Origin: MGIIb-Q1 sp964342465
Lineage (GTDB): Archaea > Thermoplasmatota > Poseidoniia > Poseidoniales > Thalassarchaeaceae
Reading direction: 5' to 3'
Length of the DNA stretch: 64,000 nt
NCBI GenBank assembly: GCA_964342465.1
Contig: CAYFFQ010000009.1
Coordinates: 4,337 to 68,336 of the forward strand
Shown piece after piece: positions 55,701-63,882 of this stretch. The position numbers and the translations under genes are program-made. Below the pieces are notes generated by a model. The model saw nothing but the letters and a program-made list of their open reading frames with translations, had not been told where the DNA came from and did no database searches. Numbering within the stretch: the first letter of the stretch is position 1; every line of letters starts with the position of its first letter.

Positions 55701-57810
55701 TGAGATTTACTGTCTGCATGGTGTAGGTGATGGAAAACGAGTTGATTTCAACCGTTCCAGTCGTCGCAGAACTGACCTCAATCGGAATCAGAATCGTTCC
55801 TGCGCCGGTGTCGGGGATGATGTTGTTGAAGGCGCTGATGAGTGACGCACCATCAGCGGTCACGGTAGTCAAGAGGTTGTTCTGATAGGTCCACTCGTCC
55901 GAACCATCACCTCCGATGTCGAGTTGCACGTCCTTCGGGGCGTTGGAATAGAGGGCCACCTGGAAATCATCCAGTACGGGGCTGTAGGCGTTCCCACCAC
56001 CCGAGTAGAAGTAGAAGCAGAGGGTGAGGTAGGTGACGGTGCCGAAGTTGACCGTCTGGCCGGGGGTGTTGACGACTGTGGTCGTGGAACTACATGAGGT
56101 GGTGCTGGTCACCCATTTGACGACGAGGGAACTACCCCCTAGTTGGGTGGCGTTCCACCACACTTTGGCCGCCACCGGTGACCCGCCTCCGAAGAAGTAA
56201 CTGTACATTCGCATGTAACCAGACGAGATGTATGAGCCTGTGTAGGAGAGGCTGACCGTATCTATGAGTGGGGCGATGCTGCTGTTGCTGCTGTTGAGGT
56301 AGGCGCGCCAACCGAGTTGATTGCTGGCGTTGGCGAACTGCACCTTCACCCCCAATTGGGCGCTGAGCCATGTCACTCCACCGTCGTTGGTCACCTCGTA
56401 ATCGATGGTTGTCCCATTCGGCTTCCAACTGATGGCGGTGCCGAGAGTCAGTTCGCTGACGGAACGGGTTGAAGACAAGGCGGATGAGGTGACGATGGTG
56501 GCGGTGCTGGTCGCTGCGGCCGCGGTGAAGACTGTGGAGCGACCGTTTGTCAGAATCTTGTAGGAATTGCCCCCGGGACAGTAGTTGGTGAAATAGCAGG
56601 TCCAGCCGAGGTTTCCGCTGTCAGTCGGCTCGATACCTAAGTGAGCCCTATTGGAGAAGAGGACATCCCCTTGGTGTTCCGGCCAGTTTCCACTTCCCCT
56701 GAGGAAGATGGAGTGCCAATTGCGCGCTTTGCAGTTGCTGCTGGACGCATAGGTGCAGTAGACATTGACAGTGACTCGGTCGCCGGCCACATCAAGGCCG
56801 GCGGGTTGCCCCTGCCCGCTCGGCACCATCATCAGGAGTTGGCTTGAGAGCGCTTGAACGGGGTTGGAGCGGTTGACACTCCACAGATAGTATTGGTAGT
56901 TTCCGCTCTGATATCTCGTCGCCACCACATACATCTCGTTGTCAACTGGGTCGAATGAGACTCCACCGATGTTGTAGGATGATGAATACCAGTTCTGGTC
57001 GCACGACCAAGTTGAGCCACTGATGGTCCACTTGGAGATGTAGTTGTAGTTCCAACTCGTCATCCACACCGTTCCGTTGCCGTCGCTGGTGATGTCGGAG
57101 AGGTAGCGAGTCGAACTTGTAGTGCAACTGTTGTAGGCGAGGCTGGCTGAGCCGATGTTGGCGCCAGTTGTGGCGTTGTATCGCTGAATCGTTGGAGAGT
57201 TGTAGAGAGATGAACTGGTCCAGTGGGCGACATAGGTGGTAGCGCCTTGATGGGCGGTGGGACCGGCGTAATTCCAACTGCCACCACTGAATGAGAGATA
57301 GCCGCTGGTGGTGGCACCCACCATATCGGTCTCCATTGCTCCGATTACCCCCGTAGTCAGATTCTGGGTCGTCGCACCGGCGTTAGAGATGTCAGAAGCA
57401 CTGGTCATCGACCAAGTGGCCTCGGTATCCAGTTCCTCGAGATAGGCCTGACCGTTGGAGACGCCGATGTCGTAGCGGTAGTCGGAATTGAAGTAAGGGA
57501 TATTCATCGGCCCGTCATTGGAGCCAGCACCCCCAAAATCGTTGTCGCTGGTGGCGTTCGCCCATGAAGTGGTGGATGGTGAGCCGGAGATGCTGAACGA
57601 GGCGGCGGTCACCTCAGCGCCGTAGGGCATATTCACTCCGGCAGTGCCTCCGGTTCCGGCTCCTGAGAAGGTGTGGCTGAAATCCGTTGAACCATCAGCG
57701 AACTGGGTCTCGGTGGAGGCGGCGAGAGCAAACGGCATCATCGTGGTGAACAAGAGAAGAATCACCATCAACAACGAGCGATTGAGATTTGTTCGGCTGC
57801 TCAGCATCAT
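52780..57810 (-). CDS. Giant secreted, membrane-anchored surface protein (about 1,676 aa)
   Basis: A cell-surface protein with an N-terminal signal peptide (basic NLNR, hydrophobic LLMVILLLFTTMMPF, then AASTE). A very long external region rich in Ser, Thr, Asn, Gly and Trp follows, with several beta-sandwich-like domains, including ones with Cys pairs at about 300-600. A CARDB-like domain (EVTAWIANVGGPTNRGFIV, then VDADDEIVEVDETDNSA) is near the C-terminus. After that come one TM helix (LLAVIGIIIAMIVLPIVAWV) and an acidic cytoplasmic tail of Asp/Glu/Tyr. It could be an adhesin, S-layer or substrate-binding protein; function unknown. ATG 57810 (or 57807) follows an inverted repeat. Confidence 0.85.
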   Translation of the reverse strand: MMLSSRTNLNRSLLMVILLLFTTMMPFALAASTETQFADGSTDFSHTFSGAGTGGTAGVNMPYGAEVTAASFSISGSPSTTSWANATSDNDFGGAGSNDGPMNIPYFNSDYRYDIGVSNGQAYLEELDTEATWSMTSASDISNAGATTQNLTTGVIGAMETDMVGATTSGYLSFSGGSWNYAGPTAHQGATTYVAHWTSSSLYNSPTIQRYNATTGANIGSASLAYNSCTTSSTRYLSDITSDGNGTVWMTSWNYNYISKWTISGSTWSCDQNWYSSSYNIGGVSFDPVDNEMYVVATRYQSGNYQYYLWSVNRSNPVQALSSQLLMMVPSGQGQPAGLDVAGDRVTVNVYCTYASSSNCKARNWHSIFLRGSGNWPEHQGDVLFSNRAHLGIEPTDSGNLGWTCYFTNYCPGGNSYKILTNGRSTVFTAAAATSTATIVTSSALSSTRSVSELTLGTAISWKPNGTTIDYEVTNDGGVTWLSAQLGVKVQFANASNQLGWRAYLNSSNSSIAPLIDTVSLSYTGSYISSGYMRMYSYFFGGGSPVAAKVWWNATQLGGSSLVVKWVTSTTSCSSTTTVVNTPGQTVNFGTVTYLTLCFYFYSGGGNAYSPVLDDFQVALYSNAPKDVQLDIGGDGSDEWTYQNNLLTTVTADGASLISAFNNIIPDTGAGTILIPIEVSSATTGTVEINSFSITYTMQTVNLNISWDEDMVLHETIDNYEVVTRHVIGEDATTISSANLDFLAQPSSDAPILTWNSDGTLVDDDPEDWIVPDAAATWVNNSNGILEIHWAFRVTSNFKEQNNVGFRVSCTDDNGNTPLSLTTGPAGIRVNQSYGLGWMKVRDNDGAVHHDDVEEMEWVKAGETLHFQGAIWYDGTEDAPLDSTFDVAVIKRTPEGDFLQAKDRSNQYGEFFIPVAIDTINRPDGVFYEVQVDNPRDPLKVLPVNQSWQRMIRVDATAPALIEATPADNSYEAGYDDQLVRIRIQDEIGSPEQLTLHYWVEADHDSNRNGLADPAEYVNHTMVNLTDDADKLFFATIDDSRNPNMARVSYFVTGTDVAGNALLRSDGPGFDYDLVTYRTRRDMDSVFTGLHWAGHEDGERAFAGVTQQLTLGLVDANGLIDFTDISLIFDFEGPDPDRDQQRLSFSGSNNTFWTDDDYLVISPSCSVLSDETCGAEVLTNETGMPWVMVTFGFQFSWDWPDADLSDVSLEFTQLGTPEPREIIFTEHTFRVENDLVLDASTYQVNDVSEPRVGPVSDGSRVVPNDRLRWSGRVVYEGSDVPAPRNLGITVEVFDGVQYWSDGSLTDDGGFSLEVPLSAAPTLASSETRTFLAGVRNIPGRGEDMTRDTVSTTLQVEVDHSPPRVLERLAPVDMIDISNSSALKEVPVQFIGWEDADLSGSPQWVHWLMRDENQRQISSGSSLLGMLQTGQSISWTGTVDLIGDGMNPPLQDYEVGFWVEGWDSAGNPLANEGNSKSDPVREPVELNGDQELQWVRFGALGPQLTIDMVSADKEIVSNGAAVEVTAWIANVGGPTNRGFIVAFYSGDSAEPFATQKINGIADEAIPVTTTWEAQEGVDRVVVIVDADDEIVEVDETDNSASIGVSVDYAFGLGWVEDARQNLLAVIGIIIAMIVLPIVAWVSLKGAITGRSELFEDDHLFDDDDDEYDEEYDEDDDY

Positions 57811-57813
57811 AGT

Positions 57814-57830
57814 CGGTCCCCTAGGGACCG
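57814..57830. promoter_or_regulatory. Perfect inverted repeat just upstream of the surface-protein start
   Basis: CGGTCCC-CTA-GGGACCG: 7-base arms and a 3-base spacer, ending four bases from the ATG at 57810. A hairpin there could control translation, or the site could be an operator near the start of a leaderless transcript. Confidence 0.45.
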
Positions 57831-57913
57831 TGTGAAATTCCATTTGAAACCTTTGTATTCCCGACAATACATCACCACCACCGAAACAGTATCAATCAAC
57901 CAACCCCTCACAG

Positions 57914-58780
57914 GTGTCGGTTGTGGTGTCTGTGGCGAGAACTTGGAAGAAGGTGAAGAGGTCGGTCACCAAGCCCCTCGGGGAATGGTGGGAGAGAAAA
58001 AGAGACAGTCATCTGACCATCCTAGGGATGCTCACCACACTGGGGTTTGCACTGATGCTTTGGGCATTGATTTTCTTCACCACGCTGGCCCCCAACGCTC
58101 AACAGGAGGTGAACGAATGGAGCAGTCTCACCCCCATCACTTGGGTTGGAGTGCTGTTCGGCATGGTTCTCCTCATCTTCGTGCTGCCTGAGTTCTTCCA
58201 CTATCTCGGCGTGCGCAATTCCCTCATCGACATGCTGGAGACCGATTCTCGCGCCGAGTTGAACTCCAACAAGGGAGAGTGTGACGAGGCGGTCAAGTTG
58301 TTGGCCGGCCGCTGGCCGGCTCTTCTCGAGGCGAAGCGGGTGGAACTTGGAATCCGCCGAGAGATGCCGGCGGGAATGGAGTTGGATGATACACCTGACG
58401 GCTTTTTCAGCAGTTGGATGAAGACGAAGCGTTCACGCCTCGTAGACCGATTTCCCGACTCTGAACTACTCAAAGAGCCGAGCATTAACAGGATGATCGC
58501 ATTTCCAGCCCTGCTCGGCGCTCTCCTGTTCCTCTACAATGCCCTGTTCGGGTTGGCGAGGGAGACCATCGACAGCCCGAGGAACATGACCGTCGACCTG
58601 ACCGCCATCGTTAGTGGAGACACCTATAGTGCCACTTGGGCTCCTCACTTCGATTTGGTCGGTATGCTAATCGTGCTTTTCTTTGCGGTTGTTCTTTTCA
58701 TGACCACTCCCGCCGAAGCCTCCACTTCAACTGATGCTGACAGCGGAGATGTTGAAGAGAGAGCGACAGAGGAAGAGTGA
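57914..58780 (+). CDS. Multipass membrane protein, 288 aa, unknown function
   Basis: No family recognised. Four hydrophobic segments (about 35-57, 74-92, 190-210, 247-265) surround a cytosolic domain of about 100 residues rich in charged residues (residues 95-190, including EAVKLLAGRWPALLEAKRVELGI). The C-terminus is acidic and disordered (DADSGDVEERATEEE). Start is an early GTG in a run of valine codons, so the true start is uncertain. It precedes signal peptidase by 16 bp and is probably in the same operon. Confidence 0.7.
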   Translation: MSVVVSVARTWKKVKRSVTKPLGEWWERKRDSHLTILGMLTTLGFALMLWALIFFTTLAPNAQQEVNEWSSLTPITWVGVLFGMVLLIFVLPEFFHYLGVRNSLIDMLETDSRAELNSNKGECDEAVKLLAGRWPALLEAKRVELGIRREMPAGMELDDTPDGFFSSWMKTKRSRLVDRFPDSELLKEPSINRMIAFPALLGALLFLYNALFGLARETIDSPRNMTVDLTAIVSGDTYSATWAPHFDLVGMLIVLFFAVVLFMTTPAEASTSTDADSGDVEERATEEE

Positions 58781-58796
58781 GTGGAGCGGAGCCGAG

Positions 58797-59726
58797 ATGG
58801 CCAGAAGCCTTGGCTGGATTCGAGAGGCGATTCTCGCCATCTCTCTCATCGCTCTGCTGGTGGCAGCCCTGTGGGCGACCACCGGTTCTGTTCCACCGAT
58901 GGTGGTGGTCGAATCCTCATCGATGATGCATGACGAGGCGGGCGAGGTCGGGGCGATAGACCCCGGTGACCTAATTCTGGTGATGTCCTCTGAGCGTCGC
59001 ACCAAGGTGGTCTCGTACGCCGAGTCACAGGAGGTGGGCGGCCCTTGGGAGGGTTGGACATCCCACGGTAGAGGGGGTGATGTCGTCATATATCGGAAAA
59101 ACGGAGGTAATGATACTCCGGTGATTCATCGCGTGATGCTTGAAGCAGTCGCCAATTCGACTACCACTCCGACTGACAGGGGGAGGGGGCTCTGCCCTGT
59201 GGGGAGTTGGGACCCTCTCTCCATCGATGCAGATGGTCAAGAAGGAACCTGTGTACTCACTTGGGATGTGCCGGGGACGGCGGTGCGAAATGTCGAGAGG
59301 ATCAACTGGACATTTTCCGAACTGAGATGTCCTGGTCACGGCCATGGTCTGATGATCAGCGAATGGGACCCTGGCCATGCCGGCTTCCTGACACTTGGGG
59401 ATAACAATCGCTGCGATGTGGATCAGGGGAATGCCGCCTATGCCATGGCAGGTGGCCTTTCTGATGAATATGGCAACCCTGTGCTAGCGGTGCGCAGCGA
59501 CTGGGTTGTCGGTGTCGCCGGCGCAGAGATTCCATGGCTCGGCGTGGTCAAACTGACCGCCTCGAACAACGCCGCTCAGGTGACTTCGCACTCATGGCAG
59601 ATGTTGGCGCTGACAGCCATCGGATTTCTCGGCCTCACCTTCGTCGTCGAGCAGGTGGTCGAGAGGGTCATGGTCTCCTCACCGGAAATGCAACAGGCGC
59701 TCGACGAAATTAACGAGGAAGAATGA
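58797..59726 (+). CDS. Signal peptidase I (archaeal S26B type)
   Basis: A 309-residue membrane protease removing signal peptides of secreted proteins. Seen are TM helix 1 (11-28), the nucleophile in ESSSMMH (Ser42), the His in PVIHRVM (His111; archaeal enzymes use His where bacteria use Lys) and LTLGDNNRCDVDQGN (Asp202 and Asp207/209). The external insert of about 80 residues between the His and the Asp motif contains two Cys pairs (CPVG, CVLTW, CPGHGH) and is unusual. A second TM helix lies near the C-terminus. ATG 58797 gives a normal N-terminus. Confidence 0.9.
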   Translation: MARSLGWIREAILAISLIALLVAALWATTGSVPPMVVVESSSMMHDEAGEVGAIDPGDLILVMSSERRTKVVSYAESQEVGGPWEGWTSHGRGGDVVIYRKNGGNDTPVIHRVMLEAVANSTTTPTDRGRGLCPVGSWDPLSIDADGQEGTCVLTWDVPGTAVRNVERINWTFSELRCPGHGHGLMISEWDPGHAGFLTLGDNNRCDVDQGNAAYAMAGGLSDEYGNPVLAVRSDWVVGVAGAEIPWLGVVKLTASNNAAQVTSHSWQMLALTAIGFLGLTFVVEQVVERVMVSSPEMQQALDEINEEE

Positions 59727-59785
59727 AACATCTCCTCTTCTGAGCCGTGATGGCTGCTATCTCACCCTCCCCCCGATGATGGTGG

Positions 59786-61282
59786 TCAGATGAGCATCGG
59801 GACGATTATAATGAGAATCATCATTCCGAAGAGAATGAGACTTGACATGCCGCTGACGCGGTTGGCAGCGTTTTGAACCTTCAGAGGATGTGGGTTTCCG
59901 GTGAGGTTGCCGAAGAAGGAGAAGTAGTCGTGCAGTCTGTCACGGAGCAGGTGGCCGCCATCAAACGGCAGAAGTGGAATCAGGTTGGCAAAACCGAGGA
60001 GAACGTTCATCCAAGTCACCCAGAAAAGGAAGTGAATCAAACCCATCGCCACTCCCGTAGAGAGGAACGAGTCCGAGGATAGAAGTTCAGCCTCACGAAG
60101 ATGCATGATTTCACCCTTGTAGTTCAGGGGCGAGAAGATGAGTTGGATGGGTTGAAGAGCAAGACCGGCGAGAATAGGTAGCGGCTCCTTCGGTGCCTCA
60201 GAGGAAAGTGGGCCAGCGAGCCGTTGTGCACCGGCGTCGTTGCTGGCCAGCCCGACCACGCCGAGGAAGGCGTCGCCCTTTTCGATGCCGTAGGCTTCGA
60301 GGATGGCGGGGTCGGTCCCTAATTCCATCTGATATTCGTATTGGTCGGCCAGTGTCACGGACACCTCTCTCCCCACCCTCTCTCCCGCTTCATCAGGTAG
60401 CGAGAGTATGGTCAGGGTGACGGTGTCTCCAGCGTGGTGGGAGTCGAGGAAGGCGGTGAAGGCGGTGCGGTCAGTCATCATCTCACCGTCTGCGTGGGTA
60501 ATCACCTCCCACGGCTGGATGCCAGCCGATGCCGCCGGTTGCTCCTCGATGACCCCCTCCGCATGAACTCCGGTGATTGCCGGAGCCATGCTGTTGGCGA
60601 CGACGGCCAGAGCGAGGTAGCAGAGGAAGCCGCCATAGATGTTGATAGCCGGTCCTGCTGCGAAGACCCGCTGTCTCTCCCTTCTCGGGGCGCGCATCAA
60701 CTCCCTCCCCTCCGGTTCAGCGAAGGCACCTATCGGAAGTAGACCGATGAGGAGGACTCCGAACGAACGCACTCTCATTCCATGGGCTCGAGTCACTATC
60801 CCGTGACCGTATTCGTGCACCACCAAGGCGATGATGAGACCGATGACGCCCCACACCAGAGGAATGGTCGGAGAGATTCCTGGAATGAGAATCAACTCTG
60901 ATGGAGAGGTTGCTTCCAATTCCGTCGGATTGAGCATCGTGCCGATGAAGGTCAAGAGGAAAACGAGGAGAACTATCGCCGAGGTGAAGCGACAGGTCCA
61001 CAGACCGATTTCACCAAACAACCTCCATGCCTTCCTTGGCCTACTGACGGCTTCTAGAGCACCATGACCCCGCGCTGTTCTGACCATCAGGATGACCCCC
61101 AACACCCGAGTCGCATTCCACGAATCGAGGAATCCTCGCTGCTCGAGGTAGCGCAGAGCGATGTACCAGACGCCGATGGCCACCAGTGACCAGTGAATCT
61201 GAACTGCGATGTATCCTGCAGCGGCGAGGAAGAGTAGGTCGCGCGCCGAGATATGGTTCGCTCTCGCCTCTGTCACGGCCAC
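59786..61282 (-). CDS. Site-2 protease family zinc metalloprotease (M50)
   Basis: A membrane metalloprotease of about 498 residues that cleaves within the membrane. Seen are HEYGH (156-160) with its upstream VV and downstream GIVTRAHG, and the second zinc/Asp motif LPFDGGHLLRD near the C-terminus. A PDZ domain is between (AEGVIEEQPAASAGIQPWEVITH), and about six TM helices are present. A normal ATG is missing: the first is about 65 residues further in. GTG 61282 (or 61276) is chosen; the frame runs on into the 13-bp repeat, where a TTG start is improbable. Signal peptidase and the surface protein are neighbours. Confidence 0.88.
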   Translation of the reverse strand: MAVTEARANHISARDLLFLAAAGYIAVQIHWSLVAIGVWYIALRYLEQRGFLDSWNATRVLGVILMVRTARGHGALEAVSRPRKAWRLFGEIGLWTCRFTSAIVLLVFLLTFIGTMLNPTELEATSPSELILIPGISPTIPLVWGVIGLIIALVVHEYGHGIVTRAHGMRVRSFGVLLIGLLPIGAFAEPEGRELMRAPRRERQRVFAAGPAINIYGGFLCYLALAVVANSMAPAITGVHAEGVIEEQPAASAGIQPWEVITHADGEMMTDRTAFTAFLDSHHAGDTVTLTILSLPDEAGERVGREVSVTLADQYEYQMELGTDPAILEAYGIEKGDAFLGVVGLASNDAGAQRLAGPLSSEAPKEPLPILAGLALQPIQLIFSPLNYKGEIMHLREAELLSSDSFLSTGVAMGLIHFLFWVTWMNVLLGFANLIPLLPFDGGHLLRDRLHDYFSFFGNLTGNPHPLKVQNAANRVSGMSSLILFGMMILIIIVPMLI

Positions 61283-61339
61283 TCGTCGTATCGGTCCGTT
61301 TTGAACCTGCGCTCGCCCATTCAAATTCGGGTGTCTGTG

Positions 61340-61545
61340 TTGGGTGTCAAGGTTCGGTGTCAAGGTCGGGTGTCGAGGTCGGGCGTCTGTGTCGGGCGTC
61401 GAGGTCGGGCGTCTGTGTCGGGCCTCTGTGTCGGGTGTCGAGGTCGGGTGTCGAGGTCGGGCGTCTGTGTCGGGTGTCTGTGTCGGGTGTCTGTGTCGGG
61501 CGTCAAGGTCGGGCGTCGAGGTTGGGTGTCAAGGTTGGGTGCGCT
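61340..61545. repeat. Tandem repeat, 13-bp unit, about 16 copies
   Basis: Units alternate between GGGCGTCTGTGTC and GGGTGTCGAGGTC-like forms, with a 13-bp period over about 200 bp, directly upstream of the site-2 protease start. All frames are open, producing low-complexity frames rich in Val, Ser, Arg and Gly that I reject as genes. No gene is supportable from 61283 to 61652. Confidence 0.92.
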
Positions 61546-61627
61546 GGTGAATCTCACCCCCATTCCACCCACTCTCGGCTGTTGAACTGTTGGGTGGAAA
61601 TGTGTTGTGTCCAGCGTAGGTGTGAAA

Positions 61628-61642
61628 GAGGAGTACCTCCTC
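61628..61642. promoter_or_regulatory. Inverted repeat covering a possible ribosome site
   Basis: GAGGAG-TAC-CTCCTC pairs perfectly with itself. It lies about 10 bases upstream of the ATG at 61653, so folding could hide the purine-rich ribosome-binding sequence of the small coiled-coil gene. Confidence 0.35.
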
Positions 61643-61652
61643 AGCGGTATTG

Positions 61653-61841
61653 ATGACCTCACCCGCGCCTGTATTGGAAGAGGAGTTCGGCATCGAGCGG
61701 CGGCTTTCCGACTTGAAGCGAGAGGCCGACGCGATAAAGCGTCTGTTGAGCCAAGCGACTCTTACCAGACTGAGAGCGGAGTTGGGGAGCCAGAGAGGGG
61801 AGATCGACGACATCGACAGCGCCCTAGCCGCAGTCGTCTGA
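61653..61841 (+). CDS. Small coiled-coil protein, 62 aa
   Basis: A short polypeptide with heptad-like helical sequence (IERRLSDLKREADAIKRLLSQ, then LRAELGSQRGEIDDIDSALAAV). It looks like a real small gene: normal composition, ATG start, and a coiled coil that would dimerise. No family recognised. 61842-61976 holds nothing I recognise. Confidence 0.5.
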   Translation: MTSPAPVLEEEFGIERRLSDLKREADAIKRLLSQATLTRLRAELGSQRGEIDDIDSALAAVV

Positions 61842-61976
61842 GCCGACATCTAGACTATGACCACATCAGCCGAGATGGTTCACCCTCACTTTTCGTACGA
61901 ATGGTTGAACGGTTGGTGAAATTTCCGGCAGGGGGTCAGAAATCAAGGAGAAGTTATCAGCGATTGATGGGATATA

Positions 61977-62684
61977 CTAGGCGTGGTATCGTACCCGACC
62001 CCGTATCTCATGGTATCTCTCCACCACTTCAGCAGCATCGCGTGGTGGGGCATCAGAGCCGTGATAATCCAAGTCTTTGGCTGAAAGGTAACCCTCGAAC
62101 AACCACTCCAGGGCTCCTTCATGCTCCGGATGGCTGGCGTTGAGACATTCGCTGATGACCTGTAGGTCCAGACCCATCTTCTCCACATCCGTGGTCCATT
62201 GTGAGAGTCCGAAGTCGATGATGGATACTCCTGAGTGTTCGTCCCACAACATGTTGTTGGTGGTCAGGTCACCGTGGACTCCGCCCAGTGAGTGAAGATG
62301 GCGAATAACCTCCCCGCAACTACGCATCACCCGTTCAACGGGGGGATTCTCATCGCGTAGAGTGTCGACGAGTTGTCTGCCGGGCATCAATGAGAGCACC
62401 ATCACTCCGCTACTCTCTTCAAATGCGAGTAGTGCTGGGGTCGGAAGGTGGGAGGATGAGAGGCGAGTAAGCATTCTCGCCTCGGCGAGCATCCGTTGAC
62501 GAGTCAGTCTTCTGTCTAGATCAGGGTGGCGATAGGCGCGCTGTCGGCGCACCTTTCTCACTGCCGGAAGGCCGAGAAAACTTCCGCTGGAGACCTCGGC
62601 CTCAGCGCCGACATGAAGCACTTCTCCCTGTTCCCATGCGTGGATAAATACCCCCTCCGTAATCACTTCGGAGCATGGATGCAT
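61977..62684 (-). CDS. Bud32-like KEOPS kinase/ATPase
   Basis: A 235-residue small kinase of the Bud32/PRPK family, part of the KEOPS complex that makes the universal t6A37 tRNA modification. Seen are GAEAEV (nucleotide strand), RKVRRQRAYRHPDLDRRL (Lys and the typical YRhpxLD), the catalytic loop VHGDLTTNNML and the metal Asp in IIDFGLSQ. The N-terminus is about 20 residues longer than in minimal Bud32. No Kae1 gene is adjacent in the window. ATG 62684; divergent from nadA. Confidence 0.9.
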   Translation of the reverse strand: MHPCSEVITEGVFIHAWEQGEVLHVGAEAEVSSGSFLGLPAVRKVRRQRAYRHPDLDRRLTRQRMLAEARMLTRLSSSHLPTPALLAFEESSGVMVLSLMPGRQLVDTLRDENPPVERVMRSCGEVIRHLHSLGGVHGDLTTNNMLWDEHSGVSIIDFGLSQWTTDVEKMGLDLQVISECLNASHPEHEGALEWLFEGYLSAKDLDYHGSDAPPRDAAEVVERYHEIRGRVRYHA

Positions 62685-62727
62685 TCAAAGCGGTGGCGGC
62701 TGCACGAATTATCGAAGAGGTGATGGG

Positions 62728-63882
62728 ATGCAGTCGCTTCCGCTTTCGGGCTGTGCGCTTCTAGATGGAATGGATGAGGACGAGGCGGCCAGAATAAGCA
62801 ACCGTATCGCCGCCGCCAAGAGGCACCTCGGTGACAAGGTAATGATACTCGGACACCATTATCAACGGGACTCCATCATCAAACACGCCGATGAAACCGG
62901 CGATTCATTCATGTTGTCGCGCAAGGCGGCTGATGCAACCGCCACCAACATCGTCTTCTGCGGTGTCCATTTCATGGCCGAATCAGCCGATATTCTGACT
63001 TCGGACGAGCAGACCGTTATGATGCCCAACATCCGTGCCGGCTGCTCGATGGCCGACATGGCCGACCTCTCCGATGTGTCTGCCTGCTGGAGTGAGGTGC
63101 TCATCCAATGTGGGTTGGCCGACCCTTGTGAGAGAGAGGATGCGGACGCGCCGGCAGCGGCGGGTGAGTCGTTCCTAGTTCCTGTCACATACATGAACAG
63201 CGGTGCAGACCTGAAGGCGTTCGTCGGCCGTCACGGTGGCGTGGTATGCACCTCATCAAATGCCGCCGAGGTGGTTGAGTGGGCGTTGATTCGGGCCGGT
63301 GAGAACGGCAAGGTACTCTTCTTTCCAGACCAACACCTCGGCCGGAACACGGCGATTTCACTCGGCTACGATGATTCCGATATGGCGGTGTGGAATCCGA
63401 TGGCATCTCCCGATTGGAAGGCAATCGTCGATGCTCGATTCCTCCTCTGGCATGGCTACTGCTCTGTGCATCAGAGATTCACCACCGACCAAGTCCGAGA
63501 GTTGAGAGAAGCCGACCCTGAAGCGTTGGTCATCGCCCATCCAGAGTGTTGTCGAGAGGTGGTGGAGGCGGCCGATGCGGCCGGTTCGACGGAGATGATT
63601 CGAAGGTTTGTGGACGAAGCTCCGAGTGGAACCACCATCGGGGTGGCCACCGAGATTCATCTGGTGCAGAGATTGGATGCGCAATATCCCGACAAGCGGG
63701 TCATCTGCCTAGACCCAGAGGTCTGTCCCTGCTCCACCATGTACATGATTCATCCTGCCCTGCTCGCTGACCTCCTCGAGAGAATCGTCGACGGCGAGGT
63801 GACCAATGTCATAGAGGTTGCAGAGGATGTCCAGCAAGATGCCCTGACTGCGCTGAGAAGAATGCTCGACCTGCCCGCCTGA
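62728..63882 (+). CDS. nadA: Quinolinate synthase
   Basis: A 384-residue [4Fe-4S] enzyme condensing iminoaspartate with dihydroxyacetone phosphate to quinolinate for NAD synthesis. Seen are LGHHYQRDSI (41-50), the first cluster Cys in AGCSMAD (Cys106), VTYMNSGADLKA, FPDQHLGRNT, HPECCREV and the last Cys pair EVCPCSTMYMI. ATG 62728 has GAGGTG upstream. It is divergent from the Bud32-like gene. NadB and NadC are not in the window. The final 118 bases (63883-64000) hold no gene I can support. Confidence 0.95.
   Translation: MQSLPLSGCALLDGMDEDEAARISNRIAAAKRHLGDKVMILGHHYQRDSIIKHADETGDSFMLSRKAADATATNIVFCGVHFMAESADILTSDEQTVMMPNIRAGCSMADMADLSDVSACWSEVLIQCGLADPCEREDADAPAAAGESFLVPVTYMNSGADLKAFVGRHGGVVCTSSNAAEVVEWALIRAGENGKVLFFPDQHLGRNTAISLGYDDSDMAVWNPMASPDWKAIVDARFLLWHGYCSVHQRFTTDQVRELREADPEALVIAHPECCREVVEAADAAGSTEMIRRFVDEAPSGTTIGVATEIHLVQRLDAQYPDKRVICLDPEVCPCSTMYMIHPALLADLLERIVDGEVTNVIEVAEDVQQDALTALRRMLDLPA

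Noticed and set aside
61186..61653. Frames rich in Cys/Val/Arg/Gly across the 13-bp repeat
   Set aside because: Pure repeat translation, open in all frames, no independent coding signal.
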